DNA of 64,000 nt from Kurthia sibirica (GCF_003143975.1 NZ_QFVR01000003.1:163595-227594), one strand, 5' to 3'. Positions 26,477 through 34,483 are shown, counted from the stretch's first letter. Numbers and translations are program-made. Notes: generated from the letters alone by a model not told the origin.

Positions 26477-26525
26477 CTTTACAGTATTTTTTAACTTTTT
26501 TCATACTGTAAAGAATTCACCTCCC
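26477..26525 (-). promoter_or_regulatory. Hairpin between Shine-Dalgarno and TTG start of the CorC-family gene
   Basis: Minus strand: GGGAGGTG (26525-26518), AATT, then CTTTACAGTAT (26513-26503), 15-base A-rich loop, ATACTGTAAAG (26487-26477), then 7 bases to TTG. The 11-bp arms are perfect. Folding would bring the ribosome site to about 11 bases from the start. A 16-codon frame (ATG 26505) also starts in the arm and overlaps the TTG out of frame. Could equally be a DNA operator. Confidence 0.6.
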
Positions 26526-26747
26526 AAATTAATATACTAATAATTTATACGATTTTAACTATAAAATGCAATTTATATGTATTAAAACCAATAAATAATC
26601 TAAAAATTCCAAACAAGTTTCATAATAAAACCGACATATTTTTCTGATTTATTGAATAGAAAGCTAGATTTCATTGCGACACTATGCAGGTAACAATCAT
26701 TCTAGTATACTTTGTCTGATAATCAAATAAGAAAGAAGGAAAATCCA

Positions 26748-26969
26748 ATGACATTTGAAGAGATTTTACCAGAATTAAGAGCAGGTAAGAAAATTATTCG
26801 TGATGGTTGGGGTGGAGCAGAGCTGTATGTCAAATTAGTTGGCAAAAGTGAACTTGATGGTCAACCGTTAAATCCATATTTCGTTATAGATGTCCATGGT
26901 GAAGGCTTTACGATGTTCTCCCCCACTGTTTGTGACATTTTAGCGGAAGATTGGTCAATCGTACAATAA
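26748..26969 (+). CDS. DUF2829 / Tad2-like small protein
   Basis: A 73-residue protein beginning at ATG 26748 behind GAAGGAAAA. FEEILPELRAGKKIIRDGW at the start, a central NPYFVIDVHGEGF strand and the C-terminal DILAEDWSIV are the pattern of DUF2829, the family that includes the phage Thoeris anti-defence protein Tad2, which sequesters the cyclic-ADP-ribose-type signal of the defence system. No phage genes surround it; it is monocistronic with its own terminator. A role in binding a nucleotide-like small molecule is inference from the family. Confidence 0.72.
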   Translation: MTFEEILPELRAGKKIIRDGWGGAELYVKLVGKSELDGQPLNPYFVIDVHGEGFTMFSPTVCDILAEDWSIVQ

Positions 26970-26982
26970 ATAATAATCGTGG

Positions 26983-27018
26983 GAGCAAATTTTCTTTCCA
27001 GAAAGTTTGCTCTTTTTT
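26983..27018 (+). terminator. Terminator of the DUF2829 gene
   Basis: GAGCAAA...TTTGCTC hairpin (with CTTT/AAAG inner pairs) followed by TTTTTT, just before the ribosome site of the SDR gene. Confidence 0.8.
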
Positions 27019-27034
27019 CAGGAGGAATAAAGAA

Positions 27035-27790
27035 ATGATTTTTGAGGAATTCAAAAACAAAGTAGTTTTTATGACAGGTGCTGCTTCCGGTATTGGCTTT
27101 GCACAGGCTGAAGCATTTTTACAAAACGGTGCCTCGCTTTTTGCTTTAGATATTCAAGAAGGACGAATGGCAGAACTGCAAGTACAATATCAAGAACGTT
27201 GCCAATTTATAGTAGGTAGTGTTGCTAATTCACAGCATGTTGCAGAAGCTGTTAAACAAGCCATACGTCATTATCATCAAATCGATATTTTATTAAATAC
27301 TGCTGGTATATTAGACGGTTTTGCTAAAACATTAGATACAGACGAAACACTCTGGGATCGCGTCATTAATACAAACTTAAAAGGCGTTTATCTCGTAACA
27401 AACGCTGTGTTACCTCATATGATCCTCGCTGGTTCTGGTACGATCGTGAACATGGCTTCCATCGCTGGTCTCGTCGCAGGTGGTGGTGGTGCGTCATATA
27501 CTGCGTCAAAACACGCAATAATCGGTTATACAAAACAATTAGATATGGATTATTGTCGCCAAGGTATTCGTGCTAATGCCATTGCTCCTGGAGCGATTGA
27601 TACACCGATGAATGCTGCAGATTTTGAAGGTGATGGTAAAATGGCTCAGTGGGTGGCAGAACAAACGCCGGCTGGTCGATGGGCAAAACCACATGAAATA
27701 GCAAATGTGTCACTCTTTTTAGCGAGTTGTGCATCCGATTATATGCATGGCACAGTCATTCCAGTCGATGGCGGCTGGATTGCTAAATAG
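27035..27790 (+). CDS. Short-chain dehydrogenase/reductase (FabG-like)
   Basis: A 251-residue classical SDR: NAD(P)-binding TGAASGIGF (14-22), NTAG (instead of NNAG), catalytic Ser in NMASIAG and YTASK Tyr/Lys pair, and the C-terminal VIPVDGGW. The frame is open further upstream, but CAGGAGGA (27020-27027) fixes the ATG at 27035. B. subtilis-type FabG paralogues used for 3-oxoacyl or sugar/steroid substrates look alike; the substrate is unknown. A Asp in ALDIQEG after the second strand suggests NAD rather than NADP. Confidence 0.85.
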   Translation: MIFEEFKNKVVFMTGAASGIGFAQAEAFLQNGASLFALDIQEGRMAELQVQYQERCQFIVGSVANSQHVAEAVKQAIRHYHQIDILLNTAGILDGFAKTLDTDETLWDRVINTNLKGVYLVTNAVLPHMILAGSGTIVNMASIAGLVAGGGGASYTASKHAIIGYTKQLDMDYCRQGIRANAIAPGAIDTPMNAADFEGDGKMAQWVAEQTPAGRWAKPHEIANVSLFLASCASDYMHGTVIPVDGGWIAK

Positions 27791-27798
27791 AATTCTGC

Positions 27799-27922
27799 TA
27801 TAATAAATTCGCAGTCAAAGCGCTGCACTACGACACTTCAGATCGGGTTATAATCCCTCGCTTCCTTTGGTCGTAGTTATTACTAAAATAGTGATTCCAC
27901 TATTTTACAAAGGAGAATAAAA
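27799..27922 (+). ncRNA. preQ1-II-like riboswitch in the queT leader
   Basis: A perfect TATAAT (27799-27804) places the transcript start at about 27811. Then: P1 GCAG/CTGC (27811-27826); P2 CTACGAC (27828-27834) with GTCGTAG (27870-27876), whose loop ends GCTTCCTTTG; linker TTATTAC; P4 AAAATAGTG-ATTC-CACTATTTT (27885-27906); then CAAAGGAG. CCTTTG of the P2 loop (27864-27869) is perfectly complementary to CAAAGG (27908-27913), which contains the Shine-Dalgarno. This is the pseudoknot plan of the preQ1-II class (COG4708 RNA), known to control queT-type transporters by hiding the ribosome site. The P2 loop is longer than usual, with a GGG/CCC mini-stem. Confidence 0.7.
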
Positions 27923-28426
27923 TTGAATAATACGCTTATTAAAAGCACTTCTACTACGAGAGAAATCTCGAAAACAGCACTTGTTGCTGCTCTTTATGTT
28001 GCCGTGACATTGATCTTAGCCGTCTTTAGTTTTGGCGTCATTCAATTGCGCCTTTCAGAAATGTTTAATTATTTAGCGTTGTTTCATAAACGGTATATAA
28101 TCGGTATTACACTCGGTGTCGTCATCGCTAACCTCTTATCACCAACGTGGTTTCTTGATGTACCTATCGGTGGGATTGCGACGTTTTTAGTCCTTATACT
28201 TTGCCGAGTAATCACACAACCAATACACAATTTAGCACTCAAAATGGCGATTACAGCTCTTATTTTCGCGCTATCCATGTTTACTGTTGCTGGTCAATTA
28301 ACAATTGTTCATGATCTTCCTTTTTTCAATACTTGGCTTATTGTCGGTATTGGTGAACTGCTATCCATGACGGTTGGTGGGCTAACAATATACTTACTTT
28401 CGAAAAAAATTGACTTTACAAAATAA
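27923..28426 (+). CDS. queT: Queuosine-precursor ECF transporter S component QueT
   Basis: A 167-residue membrane protein, about five helices, substrate-binding S component of an energy-coupling-factor importer for a queuosine precursor (preQ0/preQ1). ALVAALYVAVTLILA, FGVIQLRLSEMFNYLALFHKRYIIGITLG and NLLSPTWFLDVPIGGIATFL are characteristic of the QueT (formerly DUF988, COG4708) family. Start TTG 27923, with AGGAG 7 bases before it. The ECF module (ecfA1A2T) is elsewhere. Its leader fits a preQ1-II riboswitch, which supports the substrate independently. Confidence 0.92.
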   Translation: MNNTLIKSTSTTREISKTALVAALYVAVTLILAVFSFGVIQLRLSEMFNYLALFHKRYIIGITLGVVIANLLSPTWFLDVPIGGIATFLVLILCRVITQPIHNLALKMAITALIFALSMFTVAGQLTIVHDLPFFNTWLIVGIGELLSMTVGGLTIYLLSKKIDFTK

Positions 28427-28429
28427 ATG

Positions 28430-28472
28430 AACAGGTCAACAGCAGGTTTTCCTGCCGTTGACCTGTTTTTTG
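28430..28472 (+). terminator. Terminator of queT
   Basis: AACAGGTCAAC-AGCAGG-TTTT-CCTGCC-GTTGACCTGTT followed by TTTTT. Confidence 0.9.
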
Positions 28473-28606
28473 CTTCCTTATACTACATGGTCATATAAAT
28501 ACTTCTATTTTTCTTATGACTCATTGCCTCCACGATTTCAGCCTTATGTAAATCCACTCTCATACACGCATCATCTATTATTTGAGGGCGAGAACGTTAT
28601 TACAAT

Positions 28607-28755
28607 TTATCGATGCTCATCGTGATTAGGTATAAATTGAGAATCTGTTGTTGAGTGACCATCTCCAACTAGTGTCACATCAAAACCATTTACCGTTGCT
28701 GTTCTGACTGCTGTATCAATGCAGTGCTCTGTCTCGCACCAGAGCCATAAAAATT
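28607..28755 (-). pseudogene. Remnant of an isochorismatase-family cysteine hydrolase
   Basis: Minus-strand frame ending at TAA 28609-28607 reads CETEHCIDTAVRTATVNG then FDVTLVGDGHSTTDS, the catalytic-Cys and following segments of the isochorismatase/nicotinamidase-like family (T-E-x-C-V-D-T-x-x-R-x-A). Only the C-terminal third is left and no start exists. The remainder of 28473-28757 is non-coding. Confidence 0.7.
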
Positions 28756-28757
28756 TT

Positions 28758-29327
28758 CTACTCCACAGTTGCACGACTATTCGACATGTTTAATTTAACT
28801 CGTTCTCTCATTAAATAAATCATAGATATACTATTCAGTATAATTATTACAAACTGTAAAACCTCTAAATATTTATAAATAGATGAAAAAATCAGTAAAA
28901 AGATGGCTCCATTAAGGTATAAAGATTGTAAAACAAATTTACTATCGATAGCTACATTCGCTTCAAGAAAAGTTTTCCTTAGATCAATACTTACTAAAAT
29001 ACCAATAGCCGTTAGTAGACTAAATAAAATAACACCAACCCAAACAAATGGTATATACAACAGATACAGCATAAATAATAGAGATACTATCAAATATACT
29101 GCTATAGGTTTTTTAAATATCGTTGAAAGAATATTTCTTTTAACTAGCTCTAAAACGATGAAAATCGCTATACCTGGAAGGACAAATGGCACAAAAGAAA
29201 GCTTCTGCATATCTTCCTGTATAAAATCATTCACAAAAATAGGTATCCAAATAGTTGTTGTTGTGGCAAGAACCCCTAAAATAACAAAGTATCTTTTTTT
29301 GTTCAAATTTTTAAATCGTGAATCCAA
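28758..29327 (-). pseudogene. Second half of a split multi-helix transporter (MFS-like)
   Basis: 189 codons with about six hydrophobic helices, opening at TTG 29327 directly after a run of nine A and without any ribosome site. It overlaps the end of the first half by 17 bases in the neighbouring frame. Removing one A from the run joins both halves into one frame of about 370 codons with 6+6 helices. Whether expression occurs by slippage, phase variation or not at all cannot be told. Confidence 0.6.
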
Positions 29328-29871
29328 TTTTTTTTTCTTCTACATGTTTACGCAAAACAAATTTTTCTTTCAGCAATAAAACAGATGTTGAAAAAATAAG
29401 CAGAATAAATGCTATGAAATAATAACTTGGGACATTGATTAATAGCGCCCCTATAGCAAATCCAAATAGTTTAGCTAAATTTCTGACAGAAGCTAAATTT
29501 AAAAAGCCATTACTCAAATTTAATTCTTCTGTTAGAATCTCATTTTCAAATAATAAAATAACTACCGAAATAATAATATTTATGAAAAAGTAAAATATTA
29601 CATATGTATATGCATTTGTTGAAAATAAGGAAATTGCTGCTATGATCCCACAGAGAATAATTCCTAAATAAAAAAATGAGTTCAAACTTATTCTACTTAA
29701 TAAATGTAACTTCTGTAAATCCACAAAAATTAATAGACTAATGACTGCACTGAGCGCTAAAATAATTAGCTTATTTTCCAGCACACTCTGGGCGACAATA
29801 GTTGTCGTATAAGAATAGACTAAACCAGAAGCAATTATAAAAAGAAAATAAAGATTATATTTTAACTTCAT
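29311..29871 (-). pseudogene. First half of a split multi-helix transporter (MFS-like)
   Basis: 186 codons beginning at ATG 29871 with GGAGGGA at proper distance. About six membrane helices, a cytoplasmic loop with NLASVRNLAKLFGFAIGALL (an MFS-like helix 4-5 region), then a basic end reading HVEEKKIGFTI and stop just after the A9 run (29336-29328 on the minus strand). On its own it would be half a transporter. Substrate unknown. The very AT-rich codon use and the decayed neighbours suggest an accessory gene. Confidence 0.6.
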
Positions 29872-30415
29872 TTATATCCCTCCTATCAATTAAAGAGAAT
29901 ATTTGTAAAATATCTACATTGTTTAGATCCAAAATCCCGCTCCCTCTTTTCGAATTTTTTACATCAAAGTAATATAGATTATACTCTTTTTTAAATTATT
30001 GTAAAATTTTAAATAGTATGATTAAAAATGGTATTCTCTCTTGCGTTAGCTACACGATATAACTCCCTCCACTGACAAACCATATTCCTCCTCATGTCAA
30101 CTAAGTGAAGCAAGCTGAAATTGGACCGCAAATATCATGTCACGATTTAGAGTAATAGTGTCACGATCCCTTACTTTAGAAATGGATGGTCGTTATTTAT
30201 ATTTTTTCACTAAAACCCAGTTTTGTGACCATAGAAAAAACTACATCCGCATAATACGAATATAGTTCGTAATTCAACACAATACTTGCAATAGGATTGT
30301 CTCTGTAGCAAATATTGTGGAATGGAATGAAATGGAGCACAGATGTAAACGGCTCTCTTTGTACTTTATTACTACCTTCTAAAATCCATTTAATAACCAA
30401 AATAGCACAAAAAAT
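29872..30415. other. Non-coding, AT-rich stretch
   Basis: About 540 bases between the split transporter and the aspartokinase terminator. A minus-strand frame (30400-30197, 67 codons, no ribosome site) is present but looks like no known family and may be a fragment. I see no repeat, RNA or promoter that I can support. Confidence 0.4.
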
Positions 30416-30447
30416 AAGAGTTAGCGCTGTTGTGGTCGCTAACTCTT
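30416..30447 (-). terminator. Terminator of the aspartokinase gene
   Basis: AAGAGTTAGCG/CGCTAACTCTT hairpin with a following TATTTTTT on the minus strand. Confidence 0.8.
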
Positions 30448-30465
30448 TTGTCCTTACTTATTATT

Positions 30466-31827
30466 TCAAACAGATACAGCAGAAAAGAATTCTTCGTACA
30501 GTTCCTTCAAAATTTCATTTTCGTATTTTTGAAGAACACCAAATGATAGTGAGACCTCAGAAGATCCTTGGTTAATCATTTCGATATTAGCACCTGTTCT
30601 AGCGATAGCGGTAGCTGCACTCGCTGCTAAACCAGTCTTATACTTCATTCCTTCACCTACTACAACAATCATTGAAAAACCGTGTCGGAAATTAACATCA
30701 TCCGCATAAAGTTCTTCTGTAACTCGTTGTAGAATACGATTTTCCTTCGCCTCATCTAATTGGAAACTACGAATGATTACCGAAATATCATCTAATCCAG
30801 AAGGCGTATGCTCGTATGATATACCTTCTTCTTCTAATATTTGTAGTAATTTACGTCCAAAACCAATTTCACGATTCATCAAATATTTAGATACATACAA
30901 AATCGAGAAGCCCGAATCTGCAGAAATTCCTGTAACCGCACGTTTACTTGCATCGCGCTTTGGCATAATATGTGTACCTGGTGCCGACGGATTATTCGTA
31001 TTCTTGATATTCACAGGGATACCTTGCTTTACGACGGGCATTAATGCTTCATCATGAAACACTGAAAATCCAGCATATGATAATTCTCGCATTTCTCTAT
31101 ACGTAATTTCTACGATTTCAGCTGGACTATTGACAACTTTTGGATTGGCACTAAATACACAGTCCACATCCGTAAAGTTTTCATACAGTTCCGCTCCGAC
31201 AGCCGCAGCTAAAATAGCACCCGTTATATCGGAGCCCCCCCTATCAAAAGTACGCAACTGACCGGCTGTTGTAAAACCAAAGAAACCTGGGAATACGATA
31301 ATTTCAGCTGCATTTTTTAGTGCACTTAACTGATCGTAGGCTTGAGAAATAGCCATCGTACGTTCTGGTGCGTCATTGACGACTAAACCATCTTTAGGAC
31401 TAACATAACGTGCGGCCATACCAATGCTATTAAAATAAGCAGCAATCATCTTCGCATTATTATCCTCACCCGAAGCTTTTAATAGATCAAATACTTTTTC
31501 TACAGATGCTGTTGCCACATCTTTGCAGCGCTGTTGTAAGTCTTCTTTTATCATTTCACAAATCTTCTGATCTAAGCCTAAACCTGCTGCATTGTCTTCG
31601 TAACGTTGTAAGACTGCTGCGAGCTTATCATCAACTGGCTGTTTTGCAATAATCGCTTCTGCCACGTCAATGAGTAAATCCGTCACCTTGACGTCATCAG
31701 AATGTCTTTTACCTGGAGCTGATACAACGACGATACGCCTTGAAGCATCCGACTGAATAATCGATGCTACTTTTTTAATTTGTTCTGCGCTTGCTACGGA
31801 TGTTCCACCAAATTTACATACCTTCAT
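30466..31827 (-). CDS. thrD: Aspartate kinase (class III, YclM/ThrD type)
   Basis: Phosphorylates L-aspartate, first step to lysine, threonine and methionine. KFGGTSVA at 5-12, then GKRHSDDVKVTDLLIDVAEA, FPGFFGFTTAGQLRTFDRGGSD and two C-terminal ACT domains (about 310-450: GFSILYVSKYLM, FSMIVVVGEGMK). 453 residues without a fused homoserine dehydrogenase; the insertions match the third B. subtilis isoenzyme (YclM, threonine/lysine-sensitive). AAGGATCTG precedes the ATG. No lysine riboswitch or T-box is visible before it; a dispersed element lies 170 bases upstream. Confidence 0.92.
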   Translation of the reverse strand: MKVCKFGGTSVASAEQIKKVASIIQSDASRRIVVVSAPGKRHSDDVKVTDLLIDVAEAIIAKQPVDDKLAAVLQRYEDNAAGLGLDQKICEMIKEDLQQRCKDVATASVEKVFDLLKASGEDNNAKMIAAYFNSIGMAARYVSPKDGLVVNDAPERTMAISQAYDQLSALKNAAEIIVFPGFFGFTTAGQLRTFDRGGSDITGAILAAAVGAELYENFTDVDCVFSANPKVVNSPAEIVEITYREMRELSYAGFSVFHDEALMPVVKQGIPVNIKNTNNPSAPGTHIMPKRDASKRAVTGISADSGFSILYVSKYLMNREIGFGRKLLQILEEEGISYEHTPSGLDDISVIIRSFQLDEAKENRILQRVTEELYADDVNFRHGFSMIVVVGEGMKYKTGLAASAATAIARTGANIEMINQGSSEVSLSFGVLQKYENEILKELYEEFFSAVSV

Positions 31828-31996
31828 GTTATCAGATCCTTACTTAGTCTTTTTGTGTTTTTAAGAAAAACAAATGTATCTTCACAGTGTACAAATTAAT
31901 CGTGTGTTAGTCAATATTAATTGCTACTATAACACGAAAAATTCTTAAATAGTCGAATATTCAATCAATTTAACTAAAAATTGTTCTTAAACAGAT

Positions 31997-32266
31997 AAAA
32001 GAGCCTGGAACAGAACAAAAATAGTATGTCTCACATACGAGTAATCAAATCAATAAATCAATTGAACGCGCAGAAAACGACTCCTGCGGGAATAGTATGA
32101 GCTGAAAATCCCACAGGAACGTAGTGACGATGCCGTTGCCGTTTGAAGCCATGTTCGCGGAAAGCGTTTTTCGAAGCGGACATGGCTTGAATTGAATAAT
32201 CCCATATGATTTCGAAAAATCATACGGGATTTTCTCTGTTGAAAATATGTTTGTCTCAGGCTCTTT
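31997..32266 (+). repeat. Dispersed intergenic element, copy 4 (complete)
   Basis: About 270 bp. Left arm AAAAGAGCCTGGAACAGA and right arm TTTGTCTCAGGCTCTTT; middle blocks CGCGCAGAAAACGACTCCTG and TTTGAAGCCATGTTCGCGG; inner hairpin AATCCCATATGATT/AATCATACGGGATT with one G-T pair. It directly follows the minus-strand zinc-finger gene that ends at 32273. Confidence 0.9.
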
Positions 32267-32272
32267 AATTTA

Positions 32273-32473
32273 TTATTTGTTTTTAGTATGTGTTTTTAAT
32301 AGTTCCTGTCCTAAAAATTGGAGCTGTTCGCCAACGGTGCATGTTTCGATACAAAATCGATGCGCATTTGCTTTCCCTTGATCTTTACGAAGCTGTTTTT
32401 TCACAAAACATCCCTCGCAAAATTGTTCCGTTAAGTCATCAATATCTTGCACAATTGTCGTGAAATCAAGCAA
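32273..32473 (-). CDS. ypeQ: Small zinc-finger protein (YpeQ-like)
   Basis: A 66-residue protein with Cys19, Cys22 (CEGC), His38 and Cys41/Cys45 (HRFCIETC), the C2HCx3C-type finger found in small Bacillales proteins such as YpeQ. The open frame begins at GTG 32482, but AGAGGTG fits TTG 32473 at 6 bases, so that start is chosen. Divergent from the RNase HI-like gene, as ypeQ/ypeP are neighbours in B. subtilis. Function unknown. Confidence 0.75.
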   Translation of the reverse strand: MLDFTTIVQDIDDLTEQFCEGCFVKKQLRKDQGKANAHRFCIETCTVGEQLQFLGQELLKTHTKNK

Positions 32474-32563
32474 AAAATTCACCTCTATATACTATTATTT
32501 TTCTATTCTACTACTGTCCTATGTTATGATGCAAGTATTCATAATTTTAGAGGGCGGTGGCAT

Positions 32564-32950
32564 ATGTTAGAGATTTATGTAGACGGTGCGAGTGCAGGTA
32601 ATCCTGGACTAAGCGGGATCGGGATCTTCATAAAAGGGGAAGGTCAGTCACTGCAAATAAGTGAGGCGATTGGACAATCGGATAATCACACAGCCGAATT
32701 CATCGCTATGATTAGAGGTTTGCAAGAAGCACAGCGGCTCGGCAGTACTTTTGTATCGGTGCGTAGCGATTCAAAAATCGTAGTTGCTTCTATTGAAAAG
32801 AGACATGCTAAACACTTTAAAGAATTAGTAGCACAAGTTCTTGAACTAGTCGATTCTTTTGAGCTATTTTTCATCAAATGGGTTCCAAGCGATCAAAATA
32901 GAGCAGCCGACAATTTAGCTAGGCAGGGCATCCAAAAAAATAAGCACTAG
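32564..32950 (+). CDS. ypeP: RNase HI-like protein (YpeP family)
   Basis: A 128-residue RNase H-fold protein starting at ATG 32564 behind GGGCGGTGG. Four carboxylates are in place: Asp7 (YVDGASAGNPG), Glu45 (HTAEF), Asp69 (VRSDS) and Asp116 (RAADNLA). The N-terminal hybrid-binding domain is lacking. Family members cleave RNA of RNA-DNA hybrids, but YpeP-type proteins have been reported as weak or inactive, so activity is not assured. Followed by a dispersed element that can terminate transcription. Confidence 0.85.
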   Translation: MLEIYVDGASAGNPGLSGIGIFIKGEGQSLQISEAIGQSDNHTAEFIAMIRGLQEAQRLGSTFVSVRSDSKIVVASIEKRHAKHFKELVAQVLELVDSFELFFIKWVPSDQNRAADNLARQGIQKNKH

Positions 32951-32990
32951 TTTTTGAACAGTATAGCATTTCACTCTTTTTATACATACT

Positions 32991-33224
32991 AAAACAAGAG
33001 GCCTGAGACAGAACAAAAATAGTATGTCTCACATACAAATAATCAAATCAATTGAACGCGCAGAAAACCCCATAAGAACGCAGTGACGAGGCATTTGAAG
33101 CCGTGTCCGCGGAAAGTGTTTTTCGCAGCGGAAATGGCTTCAAATGAATAATCCCGTATGATTTCGAAAAATCATACGGGATTTTCTCTGTTGAAAATAC
33201 GTTTGTCTTAGGCCTCTTGTTTTT
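32991..33224 (+). repeat. Dispersed intergenic element, copy 5 (with compensating end changes)
   Basis: Left end AAAACAAGAGGCCTGAGACA and right end TGTCTTAGGCCTCTTGTTTT: relative to the other copies an extra G in the left arm is matched by an extra C in the right, and pairing extends to the outer bases. A deletion removed part of the middle. Inner hairpin AATCCCGTATGATT/AATCATACGGGATT is kept. Lies 40 bases after ypeP. Confidence 0.9.
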
Positions 33225-33307
33225 GCATTCTATTCGTAACATATTGAAATATGATACTTTCTATCAAATAGCAACCCACCTGTTTTTAAATGAACTTATT
33301 TACTTTG

Positions 33308-34483
33308 CTAAGTTGTTTGATTCTTCGTTAGTTTATTTTGCGTTAAAAAATAAATCATTGCACCAATTACTAAGACCACCGCAGACACATAATAAATTTG
33401 TGCAAAGCCATAATGTACTGAAATTGCACCTAAAATTGCTGAACCACCAGCAATACCAATATCAAATATTGTAAAGAAAGTGGCTGTTGCATAGCCTGAG
33501 CGGTGAACATCTGTACTTTGAACACTCATCGCTTGGAAACTTGGAACGAGTGCCCCATACCCTAGACCGATTAGCAAACCAGCTAGTAAAAATGAACTCA
33601 TATTCGTCATGAGACCCATAATGATTAAACCGATTATAAAAATAAAAAAACCTGGTACAATAATATATTTCGGTCCTTTTGTATCATAAATTTTACCTGT
33701 AAATGGACGTGATAATAGCATAGCTGCTGCAAAAACAACATAAAATAAGGATGCGTACGCTAACAAATCTTTTTCCTGTGCATAAATCGTCAAATAAGAT
33801 AATACACCCGAGTAGGAAAAGGCAACAAAACCTCCGAGTAAAGCAACTGGTAGTACTTTTCTTTCAACTAAATCACTCCAAGTAAATGTGAGTTTTGGTT
33901 TTTCAACGTGCTTATTTGCGGGTAATTTTATCGATAGTGCACAGATAGCACCCAGTAAAACAACAGCCGACATCACGATAAATAAAAGATCAAATGTAAC
34001 ATATTGAACGATTAATAACGCTACGAAAGGTCCGAGAACAATTGCTAAATTCTGTGACATCGAAAAATAGCCAAGGCCCTGTCCACGTCTTGCTGGGGGT
34101 ACAATATCTGCAGCAATTGAATTATTTGCAGTCGTTAAAATACTAAAGGCAATTCCTTGGATAAAACGCAATAGTAATAAGAGTAGGAATGGTTTTATAA
34201 AAATATATAAGACCGTTGTTGCTAAGTATAATAATATACTAATTATAAGCATTTTTCGTTTACCGATAATGTCTAAAACCTTGCCAGTAAAAGGTCTTGT
34301 CACGATCGCTGATAGTAGAAAAACAGTTAGCAGGAGACCTGCATCACTGCTATTTCTATGTAATTCTCCAGTAGCATATAATGGCAAAACATTAATGAGA
34401 CCATAAAACACAAAAAACACACTCATATTTGTAAAAAATAAACTCAGAAAACGTTTTGTCCATATTTTTGAATCAGCTGTCAA
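33308..34483 (-). CDS. ywoG: MFS transporter (YwoG-like drug/metabolite exporter)
   Basis: A 391-residue major-facilitator protein with 12 predicted helices. The loop 2-3 motif is seen as RPFTGKVLDIIGKRKML and its counterpart in the second half as RPFTGKIYDTKGPKYI; motif C-like GYFSMSQNLAIVLGPFV. Start TTG 34483 with AAAGGGTG upstream, only 6 bases after the MarR stop, so the two form an operon (as ywoH-ywoG in B. subtilis). Probably an efflux pump induced by the ligand of the MarR protein; substrate unknown. Confidence 0.82.
   Translation of the reverse strand: MTADSKIWTKRFLSLFFTNMSVFFVFYGLINVLPLYATGELHRNSSDAGLLLTVFLLSAIVTRPFTGKVLDIIGKRKMLIISILLYLATTVLYIFIKPFLLLLLLRFIQGIAFSILTTANNSIAADIVPPARRGQGLGYFSMSQNLAIVLGPFVALLIVQYVTFDLLFIVMSAVVLLGAICALSIKLPANKHVEKPKLTFTWSDLVERKVLPVALLGGFVAFSYSGVLSYLTIYAQEKDLLAYASLFYVVFAAAMLLSRPFTGKIYDTKGPKYIIVPGFFIFIIGLIIMGLMTNMSSFLLAGLLIGLGYGALVPSFQAMSVQSTDVHRSGYATATFFTIFDIGIAGGSAILGAISVHYGFAQIYYVSAVVLVIGAMIYFLTQNKLTKNQTT

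Noticed and set aside
26455..26505. 16-codon leader peptide before the CorC-family gene as a real gene
   Set aside because: Its start is 13 bases from the Shine-Dalgarno and it lies in a perfect hairpin arm; I keep it only as an alternative explanation within the hairpin finding.
30197..30400. 67-codon minus-strand frame between the split transporter and aspartokinase
   Set aside because: No ribosome site and no family resemblance; could be a fragment but not supportable as a gene.
8299..33224. CRISPR array as an explanation for the repeated blocks
   Set aside because: Copies are about 200-270 bp, dispersed, in both orientations and without regular short repeat-spacer spacing; no cas genes are present.
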